Below are positions 18,617-26,618 of a stretch of DNA of 64,000 bases, piece by piece. Origin of the DNA: Nitrincola alkalisediminis (lineage in GTDB: Bacteria; Pseudomonadota; Gammaproteobacteria; Pseudomonadales; Balneatricaceae). Numbering within the stretch: position 1 is the stretch's first letter; the number at the start of each line of letters is the position of its first letter. Both the position numbers and the translations under genes were made by a program. Below the pieces are notes generated by a model, which was not told the origin of the DNA, ran no database searches, and worked only from the letters and a program-made list of their open reading frames with translations. The stretch lies in NCBI RefSeq assembly GCF_009821115.1, contig NZ_VYTY01000003.1, forward strand, positions 310,001 through 374,000. The letters run 5' to 3'.

Positions 18617-18722
18617 TTTAAAAATGTTCTTGATAGATTTTGGTGCGGTGTTTCTTTGCCAATGAGAGGGCGCTCATGTGAATTACTTTACAGCAAAGCA
18701 ATCCACATAGGGTGTTGATAAC

Positions 18723-19925
18723 TTAAAGCTTTAACAACTCGGCAACATAATCGGCATCTTTGTCGCCACGCCCGGAAATATTGATCAAAATGGTTTTGTC
18801 TTTACTTAAGGTCGGCGCAGTACGAATCGCCCAAGCAACCGCATGAGAGCTTTCAAGCGCTGGGATAATGCCTTCTACACGAGACAGCATCATATAGGCA
18901 TCTAAACACTCTTGGTCCGTTGCTGTGGCATACTGCACACGGCCTAGGTCTTTTAAATAGGAGTGTTGGGGGCCAACGCCAGGGTAGTCTAACCCAGAGG
19001 CAATGGAATGAACGGGCATCGGCTCGCCGTCTTCAGTTTCTAAGACGTAGCACTTCATACCGTGAATTTGTCCTGGTTTACCAAGCGTTAGGGTCGCCGA
19101 ATGTTGATCTGTATCCAGTCCTTTTCCTGCAGGTTCAACCCCAACCATTTGAACATCTTCATCGTTCAAAAACGCAGTAAAGAGGCCAATCGAATTACAC
19201 CCGCCGCCAACACATGCGGTCAGATAGTCAGGCAACTTGCCAAAGCGGCTGAGGAACTGCTCTCTTGCTTCTTCACCTATGACGGATTGGAAGTCTCGCA
19301 CCATTTTTGGGAAGGGGTGAGGACCGACAACAGAACCAATGGCGTAGATGTAGTTTTGTGGGTCTTTTAAGTACTCTTCAAAGGCGCTGTCGACTGCATC
19401 TTTTAAGGTCGCGGTTCCGCGTGTCACAGGGATCAGCGTACAGCCTAGGATTTTCATTTTGACAACGTTGGGGTGTTCTTTTTCAATATCGACCTGTCCC
19501 ATGTGAATTTCGCAGGGAATACCCACCAATGCACAGGCCGTTGCCAAAGCAACGCCATGTTGTCCTGCACCGGTTTCGGCAATCACTTTGGTTTTACCCA
19601 TGTACTTTGCTAGTAAGGCTTCGCCTAAGCAGTGGTTAACCTTGTGTGCGCCGGTATGGTTTAAGTCTTCACGCTTCAAAAAGATTTGCGCCCCACCGAG
19701 TTTTTCGCTCAAACGACGTGCATGAAAGAGCGCACTTGGACGGCCAATGTAGTCTGCAAACAGTGTTTTTAACTCGTCTTGAAACTCGGGCATCTGTCGA
19801 ATTTCTTCGTAGGCCTTGTCTATATCATTCATCACCGCTTGCAACTCGGGTGGAATAATCTGCCCACCGTATTCACCAAAATAGCCTTGAGCATCAGGCA
19901 TGGGGCCAAATTCTAACTTACTCAT
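18723..19925 (-). CDS. trpB: Tryptophan synthase beta chain (stand-alone TrpB)
   Basis: A 400-residue PLP enzyme joining indole and serine. The PLP lysine is Lys95 (HTGAHKVNH), the catalytic glutamate is Glu117 (AETGAGQHG), and the phosphate loop is GGGCNSIG, with Cys where Ser is usual. No trpA is adjacent, unlike a normal trpBA pair. It may be a second copy that salvages free indole, or the sole TrpB encoded apart from TrpA. A -10-like TATAAT (19943-19948) and AAAGGA lie just upstream, leaving a very short leader. Confidence 0.85.
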   Translation of the reverse strand: MSKLEFGPMPDAQGYFGEYGGQIIPPELQAVMNDIDKAYEEIRQMPEFQDELKTLFADYIGRPSALFHARRLSEKLGGAQIFLKREDLNHTGAHKVNHCLGEALLAKYMGKTKVIAETGAGQHGVALATACALVGIPCEIHMGQVDIEKEHPNVVKMKILGCTLIPVTRGTATLKDAVDSAFEEYLKDPQNYIYAIGSVVGPHPFPKMVRDFQSVIGEEAREQFLSRFGKLPDYLTACVGGGCNSIGLFTAFLNDEDVQMVGVEPAGKGLDTDQHSATLTLGKPGQIHGMKCYVLETEDGEPMPVHSIASGLDYPGVGPQHSYLKDLGRVQYATATDQECLDAYMMLSRVEGIIPALESSHAVAWAIRTAPTLSKDKTILINISGRGDKDADYVAELLKL

Positions 19926-20044
19926 GTACCTATCCTTTAAAAATTATAATGGCAGAGCGAGGGGCTCATGCTGTGAGTTAATCATCTTTAAATGAAGCGG
20001 GAAGAGCAAGCGTCTTGGTGAAATTATCCTTATGAATGTTGTGG

Positions 20045-20230
20045 CTAGTGGTGGGGGTGGGAGAAAGGTATTTTGCTTTGGAGTCTTCCACGCACAATGA
20101 TTCGACCAGCGGTGAAAGAGACTTCTTCCCTGACCTGTGTGTTTAAATCCCAGCCTGCCTGCTCAAGTGCTGGGTTGATGAACTTAGTGCAAATATCCCG
20201 TTCCGTGAGCGATTTTTTGTCCATATCCAC
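20045..20230 (-). pseudogene. Remnant of type I restriction subunit HsdR (N-terminus only)
   Basis: The first roughly 50 residues (DKKSLTERDICTKFINPALE, then QAGWD, TQVREEVSF and GRIIVRG) resemble the N-terminal endonuclease domain of HsdR/EcoEI-type R subunits, which are normally around 800-1000 residues. After about residue 50 the sequence changes to unrelated KIPFSHPHH and stops. No helicase motor domain remains, so it is not functional. It points the same way as the AlbA_2 gene upstream, a common partner in type I R-M loci. Confidence 0.75.
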
Positions 20231-20715
20231 TATCTCGCGTTTGATGATTAGCGCTTGATTAAAAACAGTTTCGTCGTAGTTAAGAGTAACTCAATAGAAG
20301 GGATTTCTGAAGTGTGGGTGTGGATTAGCTGTTCAAAGACCAAAAGTATGAAGGTTATTATTGGCAATTCTTCAAATACGTAAGCGGTATTCGGTAGTTT
20401 GGTTTAATCCAGATGTATGGTTTTGTCGCAGGAATAATTCGGAACGCAATGCGTTCCAATTTAGGATTTTTTAGCTATTTAAACAGGCTTGAAGTGTTCA
20501 GTTTATGCAGTGCATAAACATCAAGTGGTGGCTCTTATCTGATAATTGAGTTGCCAAAAACTCAAAATTCATCCGAGCAATCAAAACCTGATCAAAACTT
20601 TCTGCATACGCTGATAATAATTAAATATTTGATAAATATGATTTATTTTTTTGTAACCGATCTGTGATTCATCCATTTCGTAGCCAAAATCAAAACCCAA
20701 TCAAATCTTCCTAAC
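20231..20715. other. AT-rich non-coding stretch in decayed island
   Basis: About 485 bases between the hsdR stump and the AlbA_2 gene. It is AT-rich, with frequent stops in every frame, and I see no gene. It contains a 26-base near-palindrome (20436-20461), listed separately. Confidence 0.5.
20436..20461. repeat. Palindromic element similar to two others in the island
   Basis: AATTCGGAACGCA followed by TGCGTTCCAATT forms a long near-perfect hairpin. Similar palindromes are at 23567-23593 and 24865-24891, where they fall inside relics of a YhcG/DUF1016 nuclease gene (encoding a WNALRSEL-like segment). This copy encodes NALRSEL on the minus strand but has no longer homology that I can see. It could be a deeply eroded third relic or an independent hairpin element. 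Confidence 0.45.
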
Positions 20716-22170
20716 CTAGGCCCAAAATGGAACATAACCTGAACGTGGCGCAGAAGGATCAGCAACTCGAATTAGCTTAGCTTCGATAGCTTGACGGATG
20801 ACTGAAGAAGCCTGAGCCGCATTTTGAGGCTCAATTCCTAGCCGTTCTCTAAGCGTTGAATTAGTCAACTTTTCTCCAGATAGATACTTCAATGCTGCAT
20901 GCTGGTAACAAGCCCTAACTCGTTCTTGAGGTGTCATATCTGCAAACCGGCGTGGAGCGTACAGTACCACTCGAACAGCATCACCTTCCTTGCGGAAATC
21001 CGGGGGAGGTAATTGGTGGAGCTCTACAGCAACGATCACTTTATCAATTCCAGTGCCTTGCTCTTCACACAATCTCATGCGCCGCATAAGAGCAGCCAGC
21101 GCCTCATTACGAGAGCGGGGCGGAAAATCAAGGAAGCGCTCAGGTTGTACTAAAGGTTGCCCTGGATTAGTAATCTCAATACGATCAGAGAACATTTCTA
21201 CCAAAGGTCCTGCACCTGTAATGGTCATATCTTGATGAATCAATGCATTGGCTACGAGTTCACGAATAGCGATGGCTGGATACAAAGGCCGCTCTTCTCT
21301 AAAGGCCTTTCCTATGAATTCATTGCGTGGCATCAGCCCATCAATGTGATCGATCAGCCCGGTAAATCCTGTCGCGTAACCTTTTTGTCCATCCTGTCGA
21401 TGTGTAACCGTATCGGCACGGCTTAAACCATCATAGGCAACGAAGCGAACCGCCTTCCGTGCTAATGAAGGAGAAAAGTCGGCCAGACGCTTTGCAAACA
21501 AAATCGCTCCTAGATTGGTGACATTCCAGCGTCCACCCACATCTTCCTGTATCAGATGGTCTGCCCGAAGCTTGTCGAATATGCCTGCTCTATTATCTGG
21601 CAAGGGCTGTCCGGTTAGTTCAAAGTACACGGTATAGTCCAGACGGCTAAGCACATCATCACTGCTCAAGAATTGGGCGGCTAGAGCACTCTCCCAAGTA
21701 TAGGGCTGTAGTTTTGTCCATAATGCTTTTAGGCGTTCAGGATGATCAGACAAACGAGGTGTTGCACTACCGATGCGGATATAGGCTTGGCGATCAAATT
21801 CTACTGGGCTGTTGTTAGCTGCGGGCACCTCTAAAAGTACTAGACGTGAGCCTCGGTAATCCACCTCTGAAAAATTGAAAGCTATTGCTGGCTGTAGGTG
21901 CTGTGAAAGCCACATCTCAAGCGGTTGATTATTTTGTTTTTGGCTTGAGGGTTCAAAATAAGTGCCTATTGCCTGGTGATCGGCATCTCTTATTCCCCAG
22001 AGCATATAAGCAAAGTGTTTGTCGACTAACCTAGCTGAATTCGACAATGCTGAGATCCGCTTACCTATCATCTCTGCATCTGAATTGTTCTCCTTGAACT
22101 CAACCCATGTGGTCTCAGCTGGTAGGGCAAGTAATTCATCAATCAACGCCAAAGTACGAGTATCAGTCAC
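20716..22170 (-). CDS. AlbA_2/Schlafen-type putative regulator with C-terminal ATP-binding domain
   Basis: A 484-residue protein with an N-terminal AlbA_2 (Schlafen-like) domain (about residues 10-130; ETTWVEFKENNSD, RIGSATPRLS) and a GHKL-type ATPase-like domain around 290-370 (AIRELVANALIHQD, GTGIDKVI). A C-terminal helix-turn-helix-like region ends it. Such proteins are annotated as RecG-like or transcriptional regulators and are often found inside type I R-M loci. The reading frame is intact, although its neighbours are broken. The function is unproven. Confidence 0.75.
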   Translation of the reverse strand: MTDTRTLALIDELLALPAETTWVEFKENNSDAEMIGKRISALSNSARLVDKHFAYMLWGIRDADHQAIGTYFEPSSQKQNNQPLEMWLSQHLQPAIAFNFSEVDYRGSRLVLLEVPAANNSPVEFDRQAYIRIGSATPRLSDHPERLKALWTKLQPYTWESALAAQFLSSDDVLSRLDYTVYFELTGQPLPDNRAGIFDKLRADHLIQEDVGGRWNVTNLGAILFAKRLADFSPSLARKAVRFVAYDGLSRADTVTHRQDGQKGYATGFTGLIDHIDGLMPRNEFIGKAFREERPLYPAIAIRELVANALIHQDMTITGAGPLVEMFSDRIEITNPGQPLVQPERFLDFPPRSRNEALAALMRRMRLCEEQGTGIDKVIVAVELHQLPPPDFRKEGDAVRVVLYAPRRFADMTPQERVRACYQHAALKYLSGEKLTNSTLRERLGIEPQNAAQASSVIRQAIEAKLIRVADPSAPRSGYVPFWA

Positions 22171-22223
22171 GGCTTAAAATCTCAATATTTATTGATGTTG
22201 ATGATGGTTTCAGAAGCTTTAAA

Positions 22224-22459
22224 TTAACGTTTCTCATTGTAAGGCTCTCTGCCTTTTTTACTATTCATAGTTGGGTTTGTTGTCATTTCAGTGTAAAGAT
22301 CGGACAGCTTTTCCAAACGTTCAGTATTGTTTCTGAACCAGCGGCCAATGAAGATACGCTCCAAAACCTCATCCTTTTGCTCGTCAGCTTGTCTGACATT
22401 GATTCTGGATTATAGAGATCGGCAGCGCTTCTGGCACGCTTAATACGCTCTCCTGTCAT
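22224..22459 (-). pseudogene. Small ORF broken by a frameshift, upstream of the AlbA_2 gene
   Basis: From ATG at 22459 the frame reads MTGERIKRARSAADLYNPES. After about residue 27 the sensible sequence moves to another frame, which reads ERIFIGRWFRNNTERLEKL and continues to a stop at 22226. Total length is not divisible by three, consistent with a single indel. I do not recognise the family with certainty. Its place before an AlbA_2 gene and an hsdR stump suggests an R-M accessory ORF. Confidence 0.5.
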
Positions 22460-22556
22460 ATCGATCTCGGTTTATGCAAAATAAAAACTATTCATAATTG
22501 TAAGCTGGGTAAGCAAGTTTCACTAGCTGCTAAGATCGGTATAGCAACTGTCAAGT

Positions 22557-22613
22557 AATCCTTGATAGTTGAGATCGCCAGTTCAATGAACTTACAGTCA
22601 TTTATCAAGGATT
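22557..22613. repeat. Inverted repeat, 11-bp arms
   Basis: AATCCTTGATA (22557-22567) and TATCAAGGATT (22603-22613) are perfect inverted copies 35 bases apart. They lie between the frameshifted ORF and the IS3 relic and could be an element end or a recombination site. Nothing else is visible in 22460-22707. Confidence 0.45.
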
Positions 22614-22707
22614 GCTCTACAACTGACCACGTTAACACAAATTATTTAAGCCTAAGCTATCAGCTTAGGGGGTACTTCACAATTTTGTACTAAGGTTACT
22701 CGTTTCC

Positions 22708-23115
22708 AATCAGTTAGCGCAATGGCGTCGTGAATTCGCGGCTGAAGGTGTGAAAGGCCTTTAAAAGTCACAGCCAGGACCAGCAGCGAGTCAGACCCCA
22801 GAACAAAAACGGATAGAACAGCTGGAGAAAGAAAATGCACGTCTTCGACATCAGCTCGACGTAAAAGACAGCTGTATCATGCTCCAAAAAAAACGATGGC
22901 TTTAGTCGAAGCCTTGGAGCAAGGGAACGACTCATGATGCTTGTTCAAGAAAGCGTGGTGAGTATTTATCTCTCTATGTCGTGATGGATCTGTTTAGCCG
23001 TTACATTGTAGCTTGGATGCTTTCACGTAAAGAGAAAAGCGCACTCGCTTCACAACTCATTCAAGAAGCGTCTGATCGTTATAGGATTGAGGCAATCTGC
23101 TGGAGCTTGACATAA
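22708..23115 (+). mobile_element. IS3-family insertion sequence relic (orfA and orfB fragments)
   Basis: From 22708 a frame reads NQLAQWRREFAAEGVKGL, an in-frame stop, then TPEQKRIEQLEKENARLR and ends at 22905; this is the C-terminal part of an IS3 OrfA with its leucine zipper. From 22957 another frame reads GEYLSLYVVMDLFSRYIVAW and SALASQLIQEASDRY, the start of the OrfB integrase core including the first catalytic Asp. Homology ends near 23093. Both halves are truncated and no transposase can be made. No clear terminal inverted repeats remain. Confidence 0.75.
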
Positions 23116-23341
23116 ATAGTGTGCCGTCTAGTAATACGATACTTTTTGATGAAATGTAAAGCTATGGAATAGTTTTGCCGAATGCACAGGGAAAGGCAGT
23201 GTGGAATTGACTGCTCCCAACCATCAATTACTCCCATTCCTTTAAGATCCAGACCAAAATGAATGAAACAGAGTAGGCTGTTGACTCATGTTGCAAGCTG
23301 TTATATTTCATTTAGGCTTCTGCTAAAGAGGAGGTGCCATC

Positions 23342-23554
23342 ATGGCAACAACATCGTTTGACAAGTGCTTTGTGGTCACAGATCAGGAATCTATTGAGCG
23401 CATTTATTATGACTTGGCGCACCCTCGCTTGATCAAGGTCGCCAAGTGCGACTACAAGGCCGAAAGCGCGAAGGGATTAAAGTTATTAAAACAACGATTG
23501 TCCAAGTCGGAGACCTTTTGGGTCTCATCTTCTACACGCAATAAACGACGGTAG
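23342..23554 (+). CDS. Small conserved-looking protein with replaced C-terminus
   Basis: A 70-residue ORF with a strong ribosome site (GAGGAGG about 7 bases before ATG). The first 58 or so residues (MATTSFDKCFVVTDQESIER, then KGLKLLKQRLSK) look like a small soluble protein family whose members I recall ending near this point; I do not know the function, and a toxin-antitoxin role is only a guess. The last dozen residues come from DNA that, on the other strand, encodes SWTHYRRLLRVED of a YhcG nuclease relic. The 3' end was therefore probably replaced at an insertion or deletion junction near 23525. Confidence 0.5.
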   Translation: MATTSFDKCFVVTDQESIERIYYDLAHPRLIKVAKCDYKAESAKGLKLLKQRLSKSETFWVSSSTRNKRR

Positions 23555-23711
23555 TGTGTCCAGCTTAATTTGGAACTCAGTGCGTTCCAAATTGGAAAAA
23601 TTTGATAAAGACTGCGCGTATAATCTAAGTTTCTGGCCTCAAAGCCTTTACCAAATTCAGCAGACAGTTGCTTTGATAGGTGTGTAACTCAGTGCCATAT
23701 TCAGCACGGTT
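23526..23711 (-). pseudogene. Relic of YhcG/DUF1016 nuclease N-terminal domain (copy A)
   Basis: On the minus strand, allowing one frameshift, the segment encodes NRAEYGTEL, QLSAEFGKGFEARNLDYTRS, LYQIFPIWNAL and SWTHYRRLLRVEDE. This pattern, with GKGFsxxNL and LSWTHYR, is characteristic of the DUF1016 N-terminal domain of YhcG/PDDEXK nucleases. The rest of the gene is missing. It is joined at its 5' end to a HigB fragment and its 3' end overlaps the small ORF on the plus strand. Confidence 0.7.
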
Positions 23712-23807
23712 TTCAGCGTGAGTACCAACCCATTCAATCATTGCGTTACCCTTTTGATAGTGCACCTTGACGACAAGCCGAAAATGATTGCGCTTGAATT
23801 GGATAAA
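23712..23807 (-). pseudogene. Fragment of a HigB-type toxin
   Basis: The minus strand encodes FIQFKRNHFRLVVKVHYQKG followed by NAMIEWVGTHAE. This is the hallmark central stretch (RLVVxV...VGTHAEY) of HigB mRNA interferases. The protein start and the C-terminal end are both absent, and the frame runs directly into the YhcG relic, so the fragment is dead. The remainder of the 23555-23913 gap (23808-23913) is AT-rich and empty. Confidence 0.65.
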
Positions 23808-23913
23808 GCACCCAGTAAATAGTATAAAAGCAAAAAACTATAGGTTCCCAGTAGAAAAAATATATCTAAATTGGGCCTTTTGAGACGCTCATCAACTCTA
23901 TAAGGAGATATTT

Positions 23914-24309
23914 GTGAAAGGAAGTTGCTTGTGTGGAACGATAGAATATGAGATTACCTCACTTGATATGCCAATCATTTTTTGCCACTGCAAAACCTGT
24001 CGAAAAGCACATGCTGCACCTTTCGCGCCGACCGCTGGTGTGCTGAGAGAGAACTTTCGATGGTTGCGCGGAGAGAATAAGCTTTCGAGCTTTGAGTCCA
24101 GCCCTGGAAAAATACGGCATTTTTGTTCGGTCTGTGGCACTCATTTAGTCGCAGAAAGGCCTGGCCAACCGCACGTTATTCTGCGGGTTGCTACCTTGGA
24201 TGAGGATCCAGGCTTAAAACCAGAAGCGCATATTTGGACCGATCATGATGTGGAGTGGCTGGAGTATGAAGGTATCCCCAGTTATAAAGAGTGGCAGCCA
24301 GGTCGTTGA
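23914..24309 (+). CDS. GFA/CENP-V-type zinc-binding protein
   Basis: A 131-residue GFA-domain protein with the zinc ligands of the family: CLCG at residues 5-8, CHCKTC at about 26-31, and CSVCGTHL at about 68-75. The family includes glutathione-dependent formaldehyde-activating enzymes and many uncharacterised members. It starts at GTG after AAGGAGA. It lies in the decayed island between the HigB/YhcG relics and a GNAT gene, so it is probably acquired cargo. Confidence 0.82.
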   Translation: MKGSCLCGTIEYEITSLDMPIIFCHCKTCRKAHAAPFAPTAGVLRENFRWLRGENKLSSFESSPGKIRHFCSVCGTHLVAERPGQPHVILRVATLDEDPGLKPEAHIWTDHDVEWLEYEGIPSYKEWQPGR

Positions 24310-24388
24310 TTGATGCATTTAATAAAGCAAAAGCACCAAGTAATGCAGGCCTAGATGCAGTTAAATTTACCGACAAGAGAGGTATTAA

Positions 24389-24835
24389 GTGATTATAAGG
24401 AAAATGGAAGAGACGGATCTTGAAGCCGTAAGTGCGATTTGCATTGCATCTTTTACTCGCTCTGTCGCAGATAGCTTGTCTGAGCAAGGGATTGCAACCT
24501 TCACAAGCATTGCAGCCAGTGACGCATTCTTAGCAAGAATGAATGGCGATAACATGATGCTAGTCGCAGAAAGGAGTGGGGAAGTTCAGGGTGTAATTGA
24601 GCTCAAAGAAGGACGGCATGTTGCAATGCTATTCATTTGTCCTGATCACCAGAAGAAAGGGATCGGTAAGGCTTTGCTGGCAGCAGCTTTAAAGCATGCA
24701 AGAGCTGAAACCGTAACGGTAAGAGCTTCTTTGTCTTCGGTTCCTGCATACATAAAGTATGGTTTCAAATGCAGTGGCGACATAGGCGAGTTTGCGGGTT
24801 TGGTTTATCAGCCTATGGAAATAGCGCTTAAGTAA
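24389..24835 (+). CDS. GNAT-family N-acetyltransferase
   Basis: A 148-residue GNAT acetyltransferase with the acetyl-CoA loop FICPDHQKKGIGKALL (about residues 81-96) and a C-terminal VPAYIKYGFKCSG motif. The likely start is GTG at 24389 after AGAGAGGT. The acceptor is unknown. The gene ends 16 bases before a second YhcG relic, in island context. Confidence 0.8.
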   Translation: MIIRKMEETDLEAVSAICIASFTRSVADSLSEQGIATFTSIAASDAFLARMNGDNMMLVAERSGEVQGVIELKEGRHVAMLFICPDHQKKGIGKALLAAALKHARAETVTVRASLSSVPAYIKYGFKCSGDIGEFAGLVYQPMEIALK

Positions 24836-24851
24836 ATGCAGTTGACCGCTA

Positions 24852-24954
24852 ATGAGTCCAGCTGAATTCGGGACGCAGTGCGTCTCGAATTGAAAAGGTT
24901 TGATAAAAACGGCGCATATAATGCACCATTCTAACTTCAAGACCTTTGCCAATA
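24852..24954 (-). pseudogene. Relic of YhcG/DUF1016 nuclease N-terminal domain (copy B)
   Basis: The minus strand encodes IGKGLEVRMVHYMRRFYQTF and SIRDALRPEFSWTH, then a stop where the family has the tyrosine of HYR. It aligns along its length with copy A at 23526-23711, but the two differ too much to be a recent duplication. A 27-base near-palindrome (24865-24891) falls within the SIRDALRPEF codons. Confidence 0.65.
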
Positions 24955-25141
24955 CTGCAATGATTAGAATCCTGCCAGCTTGTTTGGTATCATCATCTGG
25001 GTGTCCGCACGCAGGTAAAAACTCTGGTTACCTGCTATTTTCGATACATAATTGACCCATGTAAACTTAACAAAAATGCGACACGGGTTTTGCTCCTTTG
25101 TCTGGGGCCTAGTCTGTTGCTTAATCAAAGATGAGATAGGA

Positions 25142-25744
25142 ATGCATCGCACAATAAAAATAGCAGGAAGCTTGCTGGTCGTCGCCGCAGTTGTATTTGG
25201 CGCTTATCAGCTTATTACCCGTACGCCAATTGCTAGCAGTATTTCACCGGGTACGCAGATTGATGAATTAAATGGCGTGGGTATTTACTATAACGGCGGG
25301 GTCAACCAGTCTTACGGTAGAAATTTAACGGCTTCCGGCTATAACCTTGGCATCAAGTACCAGTGTATTGAGTTTGTAAAGCGCTATTACTATGAGAGGT
25401 TCGACCATCAGATGCCGGATTCTTATGGTCACGCCAAAACATTCTTTGATCAAAACTTGCCGGATGGCGCTTTAAACAAACAGCGGGCTTTGCTGCAATA
25501 CCGAAACGGAGGCACTAGCATGCCTGCCCCAGACGATATTATCGTGTATGCTCCGTCGCTGTTTAATCCCTATGGTCATGTGGCTATTGTCGCGCAAGTA
25601 AACGCGTATGCTGTGATTATTGCGCAGCAAAATGCGGGACCCATTTACTCGTCCAGAGAAGCCATTCCTCTTGTGCGTCAAGGTAGCAACTACCGAGTGG
25701 ACAATAACAGGGTGTTGGGTTGGTTGCGTTTACCTGATCAATAA
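25142..25744 (+). CDS. CHAP-domain amidase/peptidase-like protein, membrane-anchored
   Basis: A 200-residue protein with an N-terminal membrane anchor or signal (about residues 4-22) and a CHAP domain. The likely catalytic cysteine is in YQCIEFVKRYYYE (about 76-88) and the histidine in NPYGHVAIV (about 141-149). CHAP enzymes cut peptidoglycan cross-links or glutathionylspermidine-like amides. The frame is open back to 25052, but the ATG at 25142 directly precedes the hydrophobic segment. It is the last gene of the island before urtE. Confidence 0.75.
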   Translation: MHRTIKIAGSLLVVAAVVFGAYQLITRTPIASSISPGTQIDELNGVGIYYNGGVNQSYGRNLTASGYNLGIKYQCIEFVKRYYYERFDHQMPDSYGHAKTFFDQNLPDGALNKQRALLQYRNGGTSMPAPDDIIVYAPSLFNPYGHVAIVAQVNAYAVIIAQQNAGPIYSSREAIPLVRQGSNYRVDNNRVLGWLRLPDQ

Positions 25745-25836
25745 GCCCTCAGCCATCCAGCATGACTTGACTGATGATTTTGAGTCCAGGCTAACACCTT
25801 TATAAAAACTCAAACCATAAAACAAATACGAGCCGT

Positions 25837-25873
25837 ATTGAGTACAGGACAAGGAAATCGCCCAGTACTCAAT
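25837..25873. repeat. Inverted repeat near the 3' end of urtE
   Basis: ATTGAGTAC (25837-25845) and GTACTCAAT (25865-25873) are perfect 9-bp arms separated by 19 bases. There is no T-run, so it is not a clear terminator. It sits at the boundary between the island and the urt operon. Confidence 0.45.
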
Positions 25874-25917
25874 CGACTCTAAATCAACAGTCTGCAAAGT
25901 GCGTATCCGCTAACCTC

Positions 25918-26616
25918 TTATACCGTCAAATACTGCTTAATCAATGCCTCATCAAGTGTTGGCATATCGCCTTCAGCCACCTTACGCCCACGGTCGAGAA
26001 TGCAAAAGCGATCTCCAACTTTACGGGCAAAGGGCAGTTTTTGCTCGACCAGCAACACTGTGAGTCCCATTTCACGATTGAGCTTGCGAATGATATCGCC
26101 GATTTCCTGCACCACGTTCGGCTGTATCCCTTCTGTCGGCTCATCGAGAATCAGAAGTTTAGGGTTCACCACTAACGCACGACCGATGGCGAGCTGTTGC
26201 TGTTGCCCGCCGGATAAATCGCCGCCACGACGGTTCATCATCTGTGCCAGAACGGGAAAGAGGTCAAAGATATAATCGGGAATCTTGCGCTGCCCGCGTG
26301 GCAATACAGGTAACCCGATTTGTAGATTTTCTTCCACGGTCATGAGTGGAAAAATCTGCCGTCCTTGAGGCACATAGCCGACCCCTAAACGAGGGCGTTG
26401 TTCGACTGAGACTTTCACCAAGTCATGTTCACCTGCGAGCACAATGCTACCAGTTTTGACTTTTTGATGGCCCATAATGCATTGCAGCAGAGTGGTTTTA
26501 CCCACGCCATTACGACCCATTAATACGGTGCATTGCCCCTCGGGAATCTGCATGTCGACATCCCAGAGGGTATGACTTTGACCGTAAAATTGATTAAGTC
26601 CCTGAATTTTAATCAT
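25918..26616 (-). CDS. urtE: Urea ABC transporter ATPase UrtE
   Basis: A 232-residue LivF-type ATPase with Walker A GRNGVGKTTLL (about residues 34-44), signature LSGGQQQQLAIGRAL and Walker B LLILDEPTEGIQ. GIQPNVVQEIG and the three-residue gap from urtD mark it as the fifth urt gene. With UrtD it powers urea uptake through UrtB/UrtC. Confidence 0.92.
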   Translation of the reverse strand: MIKIQGLNQFYGQSHTLWDVDMQIPEGQCTVLMGRNGVGKTTLLQCIMGHQKVKTGSIVLAGEHDLVKVSVEQRPRLGVGYVPQGRQIFPLMTVEENLQIGLPVLPRGQRKIPDYIFDLFPVLAQMMNRRGGDLSGGQQQQLAIGRALVVNPKLLILDEPTEGIQPNVVQEIGDIIRKLNREMGLTVLLVEQKLPFARKVGDRFCILDRGRKVAEGDMPTLDEALIKQYLTV

Positions 26617-26618
26617 GT

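Noticed and set aside
20436-24891. Three similar palindromes considered as integron attC sites or REP elements separating gene cassettes
   Set aside because: They lack the attC core sites (RYYYAAC/GTTRRRY), no integron integrase is present, and two of the three fall inside coding relics of YhcG/DUF1016, which explains their similarity.
24964-25152. 62-codon minus-strand ORF between copy B of the nuclease relic and the CHAP gene
   Set aside because: It has no recognisable family, no clear ribosome site, and overlaps the upstream region and start of the CHAP gene.
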